From Rudanella sp031411995 (GTDB lineage: Bacteria > Bacteroidota > Bacteroidia > Cytophagales > Spirosomataceae): a DNA stretch of 64,000 nucleotides. The notes under the pieces were generated by a model. It saw only the letters and a program-made list of their open reading frames with translations, ran no database searches and was not told the DNA's origin. Location of the stretch: the NCBI GenBank assembly GCA_031411995.1, contig JANOCD010000008.1, positions 163,228 to 227,227 of the forward strand. Direction: 5' to 3'. Position 1 is the first letter of the stretch. Every line of letters starts with the position of its first letter. Of this stretch, positions 42,083 through 51,058 are shown one piece after another. The translations under genes were made by a program, and so were the position numbers.

Positions 42083-42796
42083 CTACTCTGCCAACCCGTC
42101 TGCAATCCATTTCTTAATAATCGCGATTTTGTCTTCTGTCAGTCGGGTGCGACCCAAAGGCATCATACCGGCTGCTCCCTGCGTCCTACTTACCCTATCA
42201 AGCATAGTTGCGGAAATTCCTTTTGCGTTTGCATAATTGTTGACGTGCTTCACACGGGCCAAAAAGTTGGCTCCTCCCCCTTCAATATGGCATGGTTGAC
42301 AACTGGCCACCAAAATAGAGTTGACATCTCGCGCAAAGCTAGTCTGCGTTCGGAAACCCGCATCAACCTGCTTATTCACCCTCATAGTATCAGTCAGTGC
42401 TTTCGATACGTCGATGGTGACGCTTTGGCTCCAGCCAAGACTGTTGATGTCACTGTCGGAGGCATCGCTGCCAACCCCGGCGGTGGTGGCCACTGTTCCG
42501 GTTGGCGTGGCAAACCGTAATTTATAGCTACCCGATGCCAGTTTTTCGTAAGCATATGCCCCCGTTGAACTGGTGGTGGTGCTATCAAGTTTACGTATAC
42601 CCGCCCCGTCGTAGAGCACAACTTTTACGCCGGCAAGGGGCAATTCGCCGGTGTCCTGCTGCCCGTTGCCATTGGCATCTGCCCAGACATAGTCGCCAAT
42701 GGTGCCATACTGCGGTTCGGCATCGTCGGCTTTATTACAACTGTTGACAATAAACAGAAGGGTTGCCGCCGATAAAAACAAGGTAGTTTTTGTCAT
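42083..42796 (-). CDS. SdrD B-like/c-type cytochrome lipoprotein
   Basis: The 237-residue lipoprotein has its lipobox at LLFIVNSCNK. Residues 30-140 form an SdrD B-like fold with GTIGDYVWADANGNGQQD, GELPLAGVKVVLYD and SGSYKLRFATPTG. The C-terminal 85 residues carry one heme c motif, CQPCH, and the later MMPLGRTRLTEDKIAIIKKW, as in small cytochrome domains (Met as likely second heme ligand). The combination implies an outer-membrane-attached electron carrier on a rigid stalk. Its redox partner is unknown. A 10-base inverted repeat (42801-42857) lies in its upstream region. Confidence 0.8.
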   Translation of the reverse strand: MTKTTLFLSAATLLFIVNSCNKADDAEPQYGTIGDYVWADANGNGQQDTGELPLAGVKVVLYDGAGIRKLDSTTTSSTGAYAYEKLASGSYKLRFATPTGTVATTAGVGSDASDSDINSLGWSQSVTIDVSKALTDTMRVNKQVDAGFRTQTSFARDVNSILVASCQPCHIEGGGANFLARVKHVNNYANAKGISATMLDRVSRTQGAAGMMPLGRTRLTEDKIAIIKKWIADGLAE

Positions 42797-42800
42797 AATT

Positions 42801-42857
42801 GTATTGGGTTTCAGGGTAGGATGATTAGAAAAAATGTCCGTGAATCCAACCCAATAC
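42801..42857. promoter_or_regulatory. Inverted repeat upstream of the cytochrome lipoprotein gene
   Basis: Perfect arms gtattgggtt (42801-42810) and aacccaatac (42848-42857) lie just before the start codon of the minus-strand gene. They could be an RNA stem covering the leader or a regulator site. A second small hairpin, accaaac / gtttggt, lies near 42930-42950 on the way to the macroglobulin gene. Confidence 0.35.
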
Positions 42858-43020
42858 GGTCAACAGGGTCGGTAGGTTGCGTGGGGCGGGGAAGGTACTC
42901 AGAAGCCCAGCAGCAGAAGATATAAGAAACCAAACTTCTGCCGTTTGGTATATCGCCCTTGCACAGCCCGTATCATTTGCGCAACTTTCCGCGTTATTCG
43001 TCCCGACTCATTAACCAATC

Positions 43021-46000
43021 ATGAACACACGCCCAAACGCCCGGCTCGTTTTCTTTTTCGCACTCCTGCTCTCCGCTTTTCTCCTCCAAACTTGCTCCCG
43101 CCTGTCGTTCAACGAGGTGTCGGTGGTGGGGCGCAACTTTGAGGACGAGGTGCAACAGACTCAGAATCTGAGCTTTTCGTTTAACAAGAATGTGGCACCC
43201 GCAGGCCGACTAAACGAATGGGATTCAACGCAGTATGTGCAGTTTAAACCGGCAGTGCAGGGCAAATTCAAGTGGGTGTCGGAGAGCGAACTCGTGTTTT
43301 CGCCAGCCGTGGCCTTCGATCCGGCCACCGACTATCGCGCCGAACTGACCAATGATCTGCTCGCTAATGCCACAGACAAAAACCTGAAAGTGTCGGGTGA
43401 GGAAATTTTGTTTCACACGCCCTACCTACAACTGACCGGCACCGAAGCCTGGTGGACGCGCTCGAAAGAGACCGGCCAACCCGTGGCTAAACTCCGGCTC
43501 AATTTCAATTACCCCGTGTCGGCGGGGGAGGTGGCCGGAAAGGTGGCCGTGACCGACGAAGACCAGAAAGCACTGACAACCCAGGCCCCGCAAGCCGCCG
43601 AGGGCCAAACCGCCGTGGCTCTGACCCTGCCCAACGCGCCCACGCCAAAAAATGCGCAGGCCATTACGCTCAAAATAGACAAGGGAATCAAAGTGCCGAA
43701 CACGGCCTATATCAGTCGCGAGGTAATTGAGCAACCGGGTTCCTTGCCCGACAAAAATGCGGTCGAGATTGTGGATGTGCAAACGGGTTTCGAGAAAAAC
43801 CGGGGTTGTGCACGGGTTATTACAACGCAGGAATTGAAGCCGGGACAAACAAGCGCGTTCTACACGATTCAGCCCGCCGTGGAAACGACCTCCGAACTGA
43901 CCGAAAACGGGTTCATCATCCGGGGTGATTTCAACGAAACCGATACCTACGTGCTGACCCTCACCGACCAGATTCGGGGGGTGTTGAACACCCAATTAGC
44001 CGAACCCGTCAGCCGCGATTTGTTTTTTGGGAAGATGCCCGCGAGCATTCAGTTTGCCAGCAAAAAGGCCATGTATCTCTCCTCGAAAGGGGCGCGAAAC
44101 GTGGGTCTGAACATTGTGAACGTGCCGAAAGTGCAGGTTAAAATCGCCAAACTCTACGAAAATAACATCCTGCATTACCTCAAAAATGGCCGCTACGAAG
44201 AATATGGCGAGAACTCAGATGGCAATTGGTCGCCAACGGGTGGCTATAATTACAACGCCGATGAGGAAAGCCAATACAGCAGCATACTGGTTAACAAGAC
44301 CATCGAAACGAACGATCTGCCCAAAGTGCGGGGCATTTCGGCCCTGAACGTAGCCGTGCCGGAGCAACCCGGCATTGCCATGCCCGATGGAGAAGCCACC
44401 CGACCTTTGCGCGGAGTTTACCTGATTTCGGTGGGGTCTGCCGACGAAGCCTACATGACTGCCAGTCAGTTGGTGTCGGTGTCAGACATTGGGTTGGTTG
44501 CCCGACAGACTGATACAGAGGTACTTGTTTGGGCAAAATCCATCCGTACCGCCGACAATTTGCAGGGTGTCGATGTGTCGTTAGTGAGCAGCAACAACCA
44601 GTCGGTGATGACCCTGAAAACCGATGGCGAAGGGTTTGCCCGTTTCGAGAAGGTAAATGAAAAAGCCCCCGGCTTCAAAATTGCCCTTGTCACGGCCACC
44701 ACGAGCGACGATTTCAACTTCCTGTCCTTGCCCGATACCGAAGTCGAAACGTCGCGGTTCGAAGTGGAAGGCAAGCGCGACAATGCCTCCGGTTTCGACG
44801 CTTTTGTGTATGGCGACCGCAACATTTACCGCCCCGGCGAAACCATCCATTTCAATACGGTTGTTCGCAACGCCACCTGGCAATCGGTCGGCGAAATTCC
44901 CCTCACCATCAAGGTGTTGTTGCCCAACGGACGGGAGTTTCGCGCCCTCCGCAAGCAAACCAACTCCGAAGGGGCTGTTGCCACCGATGTCCCGCTTGAC
45001 CCGGCGGCTGTCACCGGCACCTACACCATCGAGGTGTTGAATGCCAACAACGTGCTGCTCACCTCCGAGTCGATCAGCGTGGAAGAGTTCATTCCCGACC
45101 GCATCAAAGTCGATGTCCTGACCGACCGAACGTTCTACCGGAGCGGCCAAACCATCACGGCATCGGCCACGGCAACCAACCTGTTTGGCCCGCCCGCTGC
45201 CGACCGCGCCTACGAACTTGAACTCCAACTGAAACGTAAAGTGTTCACGGCCAAAGGGTTCGACGAATACGGCTTCGAGATGGGCGGCATGGGATCGCTG
45301 GCCACGCCCGAAGGAGCCTCCGCCGGAACCATCGTGAAAGAACTCCGGCAGGGCCGCACCAACGCCAACGGACAAGCCACAGAACGCTTCCCGATTGCGG
45401 CCACCTACGCCGATATGGGCCTGCTCGAAGGCAAACTGTTCACCACTGTTTTCGACGAAAACGGGCGGCCTGTCAACCGACTCCGGCGGTTCGATGTGTT
45501 CACGCAGGATGTGTTTTATGGCCTTCGGGTGGCCGATACCTACGTGACTACCAACGCACCGCTGGCTATTGAGTCGGTGGCGTTGGACAAAGACGGAACT
45601 CTGCGGCCCGGTGCCAAAGCTACTGTGGAGATCATCCGGTACGATTACCAGTCGATAGTAGAGAAAGATCCAAACGGTGTCCTTCGGTACAAAACCAACC
45701 GGCGCGAAAAATCGGTTTATACCAACGCCCTGACCTACAACGGGGGTAAAGTAAGCTTCAAGTATGTTCCGACGGTTTCAGGAGAGTACGAAATACGGAT
45801 TCGTCGGGCGGAAGCAACGGGCTATACAACGATGAATTTTTATGCCTACGGCTACAGCAGCACCACGGCCTCGTCGTTTGAGGTGAGTCAGGAGGGGCAG
45901 GTGATGATGACGTTTGACAAGGCGGGTTATGAAACCGGCGACAAAGCCAAAGTGCTGTTTAAATGCCCCTTCAACGGCAAGTTGTTGGTGACGGTGGAGC

Positions 46001-48570
46001 GCAACCGCGTGCTGGAACACCATTGGATCGACACCGACAACAAATCGGCGGAGTGGAGTTTTTCGGTTGGCAGCGACCACCTGCCTAACGTGTTTATCAC
46101 GGCTACGCTGATTCGGGCGATGGAGTCACCGGACGGGGCGCAGGCTAATTTACCGATCACGGTGGCCCACGGTTTCGCGCCTGTTGCCGTCACCGACAAA
46201 GACACTCAACTGCCCGTGACTATTGAGGCCGTGACCCAATCGCGCTCGAAAACGAAGCAAACTATTCGGGTGAAAACCAACCGAAATGCCCAGGTAACGC
46301 TGGCCGTAGTGGACGAAGGTATCCTGCAACTAAAGAACTTCGAGACTCCGAACCCACACGGATTTTTCTACCAGAAACGCGCTCTGGAAGTCGGGAGCCA
46401 CGATTTATACGCCCAACTCTTCCCCGAACTATCGCTGAAAAGCCGGTCGAGTTTTGGCGGTGACGGCTATAATCTCGAAAAGCGCGTGAACCCACTCGCC
46501 AACAACCGGGTGAAATTAGTGGCTTTGTGGAGTGGCATTTTAGAGACGGGTCTGAACGGTGAAGCCGAATTCACCATCGACATTCCGCAGTTTTCGGGTG
46601 ACCTCCGGGTGATGGCCGTGGCCTACAAGGGCAATGCGTTTGGCTCGGCCAACCAAAGCCTGAAAGTGGCCGATCCGATTGTGATTAGTGCGGGCGTTCC
46701 CCGCTTCCTCTCGCCCGGCGACGAATTAGATTTGCCCGTTACGATGAGCAATACCACCAAAAACGCGGCCCCCGTCACCGCTCGTTTGTCGGTGAGTGGC
46801 CCGCTCGAACTAGTGCAGGACAGTGCTTCTTCGGCTACCCAAAAAATGACCGTGCAGCCGGGTCGCGAGAGCCGGGCGATGTTCCGGGTTCGGGCAAAAC
46901 GGGCCATCGGCCCCGGTGCCATCACGGTATCGGTGCAGGGCCTCGGCGAAACCTTTACCGACCAAACCGACATTACGGTGCGACCGGCGGCTTCGTTGGT
47001 AAAAAGCACGCAGTCGGGGGCCATTGCGGGGGGCAAAACCGAAGCTGTGACCATTGGAGCCAACAGCTTTTTGCCGGGAACCGCCCGCGCAACGCTTGCC
47101 TTAAGTCGGTCGCCGGTGATGCAATATGGCCGCGAGTTGTCGTATTTGCTCGGCTATCCGCATGGTTGCTTAGAGCAAACGATCTCGAAGGCATTTCCGC
47201 AACTCTACTTTGCCGACCTGACCAAAACCATCGGCCAAACAAGCAACGTTTACTTTGTCCGCTCCGGCGATTCCGACCTGAACCCGGCCTTCAACGTGCG
47301 GACAGCCGTGGAGAAAATCGAAGGCCAGCAAAACTACAATGGCGCGTTCGGCATGTGGCCCGGACAAACCAAACCCGACGATTGGGCCACGGCCTACGCG
47401 GTACATTTTCTGACCGAAGCGGGGCAGGCAGGCTACGAAGTACGTGGGGCAACCCTGAGCAAAGCCCTCGATTACCTGACCAACCTGACCAGCACACCCG
47501 CCACCGAAGATGAGTATCTGTATGACGAAACGGGCAACTACACCGTGCGGAAAATGGCCAGCCGGACGCACATCTACGGCTTGTATGCCCTCGCAATGGC
47601 GGGCAAACCCAACCGCCCAACCATGAACTACTATAAGCAAAACGCGGCTCTGCTAACCGCCGACTCCCGGTATTTATTGGCTACGGCGTTCTATCGCGTT
47701 GGCGACACAAAAAGCTATACTACGCTGATGCCCAAGCAGTTTGTTGATGCATCGCGCGGGCGACAATCCGGTGGAAGCTATACCTCACCCATCCGCAACC
47801 TTGCGCTTGTTCTCGAAGCCTTAGTCGATACGGATCGCGATAATCTCCAGATTCCAACGCTCGCCCGGCAGTTGTCGGGGGCTTTGCGGCAGTCGTCGTA
47901 TTTGAACACGCAGGAAGCCTCGTTTGCGTTTTTGGCCCTCGGCAAACTCGCCCGCCAAAACGCCGGGGCCACGGTTACGGCCAGTGTGGTGTCAGCCGGA
48001 AAATCGCTCGGTTCGTTCACCGGGGCCGACCTCTTGCTCAAGCGCGTCCCAACCACCGGGCCACTCAGTATCCGCACCAACGGCACCGGGAGTTTGTATT
48101 ACTTAGCTCAGTCGGAGGGGATTCCCGCCGATGGAAACGTGGCCGAATCAGACAATGGTCTTGTGGTTCGCCGGGAATATCGCGACCGCAATGGCAACCC
48201 GATGAGCAGTTTCCGCCAAAACGATTTGATTGTGGTGAAGGTAACGGTGCAGGTCAGCAGTGGGGTCGATGTGCCGAACGTGGTGATAACAGACTTGCTC
48301 CCAGCCAGTTTCGAGATCGAAAACCCCCGCCTTGTGGGTGAACAGCGCGACATGAGTTGGATCACCAAACCATCGACTCCCGACCATTTCGATGTGCGCG
48401 ACGACCGGATCAACTTCTACACCACGGCCACCGGCACCCCCAAAACGTTCTATTACCTCGTGCGGGCCGTTACCAAAGGTAATTTTGTGCTTGGCCCCGT
48501 CTCGGCTGATGCCATGTATAATGGGGAGTTGCGGAGTTATTACGGCGCGGGAAGGGTGCGGGTGGAGTAA
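43021..48570 (+). CDS. Bacterial alpha-2-macroglobulin lipoprotein
   Basis: The 1849-residue periplasmic lipoprotein has its lipobox at LLLSAFLLQTCSR. It has tandem macroglobulin beta domains (for example GDRNIYRPGETIHFNTVVRN near residue 600 and a bait-like variable region near 750-800), then the thioester-containing helical domain. The thioester motif is intact in YPHGCLEQTISKAFPQLYF (Cys1383 to Gln1386). A C-terminal receptor-like beta domain has VVITDLLPASFEIENPR. Such proteins trap invading proteases. In many bacteria a PBP1C gene is adjacent; here a Uma2 gene follows on the opposite strand, so no partner is seen. The gene is complete. Confidence 0.93.
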   Translation: MNTRPNARLVFFFALLLSAFLLQTCSRLSFNEVSVVGRNFEDEVQQTQNLSFSFNKNVAPAGRLNEWDSTQYVQFKPAVQGKFKWVSESELVFSPAVAFDPATDYRAELTNDLLANATDKNLKVSGEEILFHTPYLQLTGTEAWWTRSKETGQPVAKLRLNFNYPVSAGEVAGKVAVTDEDQKALTTQAPQAAEGQTAVALTLPNAPTPKNAQAITLKIDKGIKVPNTAYISREVIEQPGSLPDKNAVEIVDVQTGFEKNRGCARVITTQELKPGQTSAFYTIQPAVETTSELTENGFIIRGDFNETDTYVLTLTDQIRGVLNTQLAEPVSRDLFFGKMPASIQFASKKAMYLSSKGARNVGLNIVNVPKVQVKIAKLYENNILHYLKNGRYEEYGENSDGNWSPTGGYNYNADEESQYSSILVNKTIETNDLPKVRGISALNVAVPEQPGIAMPDGEATRPLRGVYLISVGSADEAYMTASQLVSVSDIGLVARQTDTEVLVWAKSIRTADNLQGVDVSLVSSNNQSVMTLKTDGEGFARFEKVNEKAPGFKIALVTATTSDDFNFLSLPDTEVETSRFEVEGKRDNASGFDAFVYGDRNIYRPGETIHFNTVVRNATWQSVGEIPLTIKVLLPNGREFRALRKQTNSEGAVATDVPLDPAAVTGTYTIEVLNANNVLLTSESISVEEFIPDRIKVDVLTDRTFYRSGQTITASATATNLFGPPAADRAYELELQLKRKVFTAKGFDEYGFEMGGMGSLATPEGASAGTIVKELRQGRTNANGQATERFPIAATYADMGLLEGKLFTTVFDENGRPVNRLRRFDVFTQDVFYGLRVADTYVTTNAPLAIESVALDKDGTLRPGAKATVEIIRYDYQSIVEKDPNGVLRYKTNRREKSVYTNALTYNGGKVSFKYVPTVSGEYEIRIRRAEATGYTTMNFYAYGYSSTTASSFEVSQEGQVMMTFDKAGYETGDKAKVLFKCPFNGKLLVTVERNRVLEHHWIDTDNKSAEWSFSVGSDHLPNVFITATLIRAMESPDGAQANLPITVAHGFAPVAVTDKDTQLPVTIEAVTQSRSKTKQTIRVKTNRNAQVTLAVVDEGILQLKNFETPNPHGFFYQKRALEVGSHDLYAQLFPELSLKSRSSFGGDGYNLEKRVNPLANNRVKLVALWSGILETGLNGEAEFTIDIPQFSGDLRVMAVAYKGNAFGSANQSLKVADPIVISAGVPRFLSPGDELDLPVTMSNTTKNAAPVTARLSVSGPLELVQDSASSATQKMTVQPGRESRAMFRVRAKRAIGPGAITVSVQGLGETFTDQTDITVRPAASLVKSTQSGAIAGGKTEAVTIGANSFLPGTARATLALSRSPVMQYGRELSYLLGYPHGCLEQTISKAFPQLYFADLTKTIGQTSNVYFVRSGDSDLNPAFNVRTAVEKIEGQQNYNGAFGMWPGQTKPDDWATAYAVHFLTEAGQAGYEVRGATLSKALDYLTNLTSTPATEDEYLYDETGNYTVRKMASRTHIYGLYALAMAGKPNRPTMNYYKQNAALLTADSRYLLATAFYRVGDTKSYTTLMPKQFVDASRGRQSGGSYTSPIRNLALVLEALVDTDRDNLQIPTLARQLSGALRQSSYLNTQEASFAFLALGKLARQNAGATVTASVVSAGKSLGSFTGADLLLKRVPTTGPLSIRTNGTGSLYYLAQSEGIPADGNVAESDNGLVVRREYRDRNGNPMSSFRQNDLIVVKVTVQVSSGVDVPNVVITDLLPASFEIENPRLVGEQRDMSWITKPSTPDHFDVRDDRINFYTTATGTPKTFYYLVRAVTKGNFVLGPVSADAMYNGELRSYYGAGRVRVE

Positions 48571-48579
48571 GGAAAGTAT

Positions 48580-49197
48580 TTACCGCAGCACCTCCAGATT
48601 GAACGTAAATCCGGGTAAAACGTCCTCGCCGGTGAGCATTTGGTCGAAACCGTGCAGGACGCTGATGGACCCGTCGGCCCGGAAAATGCGAACTTCTTCT
48701 GTGCGCGGGTCAATCATCCAGCCCAAGCGACAACCATTGTCCATGTACTCCCGCATTTTCTCGGCGGTGTCTTTGAGTGTATCTGATTCGCTAAGAAGTT
48801 CGACCACAAAATCGGGGCAGAGTGGCGGAAACTGTTTACGCTCTTTGGGAGTCAGGGCGTTCCTGCGATCAGCAGTGACCCAAGCAGCATCGGGGCCGCG
48901 TGTGGCACCGTTGGGAAGCCGAAATCCGGTTGAGGAATCATATACATAACCAAGCTTTTGTTGGCGATTCCAGATTGTTAAATCTGTAGTTAACTCGCTG
49001 TTGCGTTCGCCGGTTTCACCGCCTGTTTGTGCCATAAATTTAATATTGCCCTGTGCGTCGCGTTCAAATTTGGTATCGGGGTTCTCCTGGCAGAAATAGT
49101 AAAACTCCTCGTCCGACATCGTGCGAATACGATCCATAATGTCGATGCCTGGGAGATCAGGCGAGTTGGGCAAATCTATGTTTAAGACAATAGTCAT
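48580..49197 (-). CDS. Uma2 family (DUF820) putative nuclease
   Basis: The 205-residue protein has the PD-(D/E)XK-like fold of the Uma2/DUF820 family. Family segments are SDEEFYYFCQENPDTKFERD, GATRGPDAAWVTADR (catalytic Asp), PDFVVELLSESDTLKDTAEKM (catalytic Glu) and MREYMDNGCRLGWMIDP. Such genes are numerous in Cytophagales and cyanobacteria, often as repeated solitary copies. A related gene is at 62966. Biological role is unproven; nuclease activity is inferred from fold only. It is convergent with the macroglobulin gene, ten bases away. Confidence 0.9.
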   Translation of the reverse strand: MTIVLNIDLPNSPDLPGIDIMDRIRTMSDEEFYYFCQENPDTKFERDAQGNIKFMAQTGGETGERNSELTTDLTIWNRQQKLGYVYDSSTGFRLPNGATRGPDAAWVTADRRNALTPKERKQFPPLCPDFVVELLSESDTLKDTAEKMREYMDNGCRLGWMIDPRTEEVRIFRADGSISVLHGFDQMLTGEDVLPGFTFNLEVLR

Positions 49198-49273
49198 GGT
49201 TGCCGTTGTTTGCTGGCTCTAAATGTAGCACTTTCTTCCTTTTCAATGTATACTTGGTGAACAGTAACCTGGC

Positions 49274-50551
49274 TCACATTTTCATTTGCCCCTCAATCCA
49301 TTCCATGCCTCGGTCCAGAAGGGCAAAGGCATAACGAGCGCGATTGTCGAACTCGGCATCGTCGGTCACTTGTTGGGCAATAAATTTGCGGATCAGGGCC
49401 GCATTGTCGGCGGCTGTGGGGTTCAGCACATCTGGGTCGGTTTCGGTGCGGAAGGTGGCAAAATCGGGTCGTTCGGCATCGAAATTCTGGAAAAACAAAT
49501 GCCCTTTTTCTGTTCGCACGGCGCACAACACCCCACTTGCCCGGCTTGCCGAAGGAGCCAGGGAGCCTTCCAGGCCACGTTTCAGCACAATGGCTGCGTC
49601 GAAACCAGTCATTAGGGCAAGTTCAGCCATTTTCATCTGGTAGGTAATGTGAAACACCGACGTAACAAGTATCCGCCCTCCGCAAGGGTTCAGCACTTTT
49701 TCGAGCGTGGCCAGAAACGGGCGTTTCAACAGCACCTGCCGCCGGTCGACCCAGCCGTTGAGGGGAGGAGACAGGGCTTTCTGATCGAGCACCCAACCAT
49801 ATTTTGTGAGCGGCTCGGTTAGTTCGTGCCGGCTCTGCATAAATTGGCAACCGAGGTGCATATATAGATCGTGGGCATTGAGGGTAAATTTTGGCCCTCC
49901 CGACCGACCCACTATTGACAAAGCTCCATAGCCTCGGCTTTCAAACCAGTTTGCCAGCAGGGGCGTGATGAGGTAGCTGTGCTCAACCCCATCGAACGGT
50001 TCGGCCAGTTGCACTAGCGGGCGGGAGCTTTGGGTTTTGTTGACCCGGAAACCCGGCGTAAAGGTGCGATCCGTGGCCCGCATCAGGCCTAGATATTCAT
50101 CGTTGGTTTCGTGACGCACCCGCATGATGCTGGCTGCCAGGCCCCGGAAGGTTTCACAAGGTTCATCGCTAAACAGATAATCGCCCAGTTGTTCGGCCTC
50201 GCTCACCGACAGATTATGACCCCGGACTAATTTGGTGGCAATGGGCAACAGGCCCGGATGCAGATCGGGACAGAGTTTATTAATAAGGAACGTGGGGTGC
50301 GCAAAAGCTCCTTTGCCGATAGCTGCTTCCAGGCTTTGTTCTTCAGGCGTTGGGCCTTTCGCGAGTAACGCCCCCACAAACGCCCCCCGTTGCAATGGAT
50401 GTGTGGTTGGATCAAGCAAAGCCTGATGGCATTCTGCCAATAGATCGGGGGGAAGTGGCTTGCTGCCATATTTGCCGATACCGATATGCTTGATGCCCCG
50501 TCCTAAGACGGTTTGCCCATACGGATTGGCTGGTGGATATAAGACCGACAT
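49274..50551 (-). CDS. TrpD-like phosphoribosyltransferase family protein
   Basis: The 425-residue protein resembles the TrpD2/YbiB branch of the anthranilate phosphoribosyltransferase fold. There is an N-terminal helical domain (LQRGAFVGALLAKGPTPEE), then SYLITPLLANWFESRGYGALSIVGRSGGPK and FHITYQMKMAELALMTGFDAAIVLKRGLEGS. These positions correspond to the glycine loops of the family, but the canonical GTGGD motif is not seen. YbiB-type proteins bind nucleic acid rather than make tryptophan, so the function is uncertain. ATG 50551 is chosen for its clean start. It is divergent from the nitrate locus, and the 507-base gap holds the leader RNA. Confidence 0.75.
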   Translation of the reverse strand: MSVLYPPANPYGQTVLGRGIKHIGIGKYGSKPLPPDLLAECHQALLDPTTHPLQRGAFVGALLAKGPTPEEQSLEAAIGKGAFAHPTFLINKLCPDLHPGLLPIATKLVRGHNLSVSEAEQLGDYLFSDEPCETFRGLAASIMRVRHETNDEYLGLMRATDRTFTPGFRVNKTQSSRPLVQLAEPFDGVEHSYLITPLLANWFESRGYGALSIVGRSGGPKFTLNAHDLYMHLGCQFMQSRHELTEPLTKYGWVLDQKALSPPLNGWVDRRQVLLKRPFLATLEKVLNPCGGRILVTSVFHITYQMKMAELALMTGFDAAIVLKRGLEGSLAPSASRASGVLCAVRTEKGHLFFQNFDAERPDFATFRTETDPDVLNPTAADNAALIRKFIAQQVTDDAEFDNRARYAFALLDRGMEWIEGQMKM

Positions 50552-50698
50552 ACGCAAGGTTAAGAAATTGTACTTAAACGACAAAATGAGAAAAAGGCAA
50601 TTTTTTCAGGATTAGACCTATTATTTTAAACTGTCTTTTATGAAAATTAGAAATTTTCTTGGGTAATAGGGCAAAAACACAACTTATATTTTGGTAAA

Positions 50699-50713
50699 AG
50701 GTAATTTTTACCT
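50699..50713. promoter_or_regulatory. 15-base perfect palindrome, candidate operator
   Basis: AGGTAATTTTTACCT reads AGGTAA, TTT, TTACCT, a perfect dyad. It lies in the AT-rich divergent region between the TrpD-like gene and the nitrate locus. It could be a binding site of a dimeric regulator; no regulator gene is adjacent. Confidence 0.4.
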
Positions 50714-50890
50714 AATTTTATGTCAGGTAGATGAGGGGAAATACTTAAGGAATATCCGTCACTTATAAAAAGTGCAATATTCTAACAAAATACTTCTAAA
50801 TGCTTTTTTGCCTATCCAACGGTCATTTTGAGTCTTTTTTGATTGACTGTAGAATTAAACAAGATTTAGGATTTTAGTAAGATTGCAAAA

Positions 50891-51012
50891 GTCGGGAATG
50901 AGCGTTGGCTGGCGGGCCTCGTTCGGGAACGGCGACAATGTGATTGCTTCTGGCTGGCGGGCCGATTGAAGCAAGAAAAAGCCCTGAAAGGATGGCGGTC
51001 CTGACAGGGCAA
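50891..51012 (+). promoter_or_regulatory. Three-hairpin leader RNA with repeated TGGCGG hexaloops
   Basis: Hairpin 1 (50900-50924) has outer stem gagcg/cgttc, inner stem ggc/gcc and loop TGGCGG (50910-50915). Hairpin 2 (50944-50974) has ttgcttc/gaagcaa, inner ggc/gcc and loop TGGCGG (50955-50960). Hairpin 3 (50981-51010) has gccctg/cagggc, inner agga/tcct and loop TGGCGG (50993-50998). Each has an internal loop between the two stems. Stems differ in sequence while the loop is constant, which argues for selection on RNA structure. It lies 48 bases before the first nitrate gene and just after a -7-like element. The right strand of stem 1 can also pair with gaacg downstream. Confidence 0.65.
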
Positions 51013-51058
51013 AATGGTCTAACGTATTTTGTGTTCCACCTTAAACCAATCCAAATGT

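Larger units (their letters stand above)
50552..51058. other. 507-base regulatory region of the nitrate locus
   Basis: The left two thirds (50552-50880) are AT-rich and carry short palindromes: GAAAAT-TAGAA-ATTTTC at 50642-50658 and AGGTAA-TTT-TTACCT at 50699-50713. A -7-like element TAAGATTG lies at 50878-50885. From 50891 to 51012 the sequence becomes GC-rich and forms three hairpins. No coding frame of note was found. Confidence 0.6.

Noticed and set aside
44581..45375. Long open frame antisense to the macroglobulin gene
   Set aside because: It is a shadow of a strongly coding region with high GC third positions. No family resemblance and no independent start context were seen. The same applies to 43426-43995 and 47170-47640.
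50891..51012. Reading the three hairpins as a standard ANTAR (NasR) target
   Set aside because: ANTAR targets have hexaloops with A at position 1 and G at position 4. These loops are TGGCGG, and no ANTAR protein is encoded in the window.
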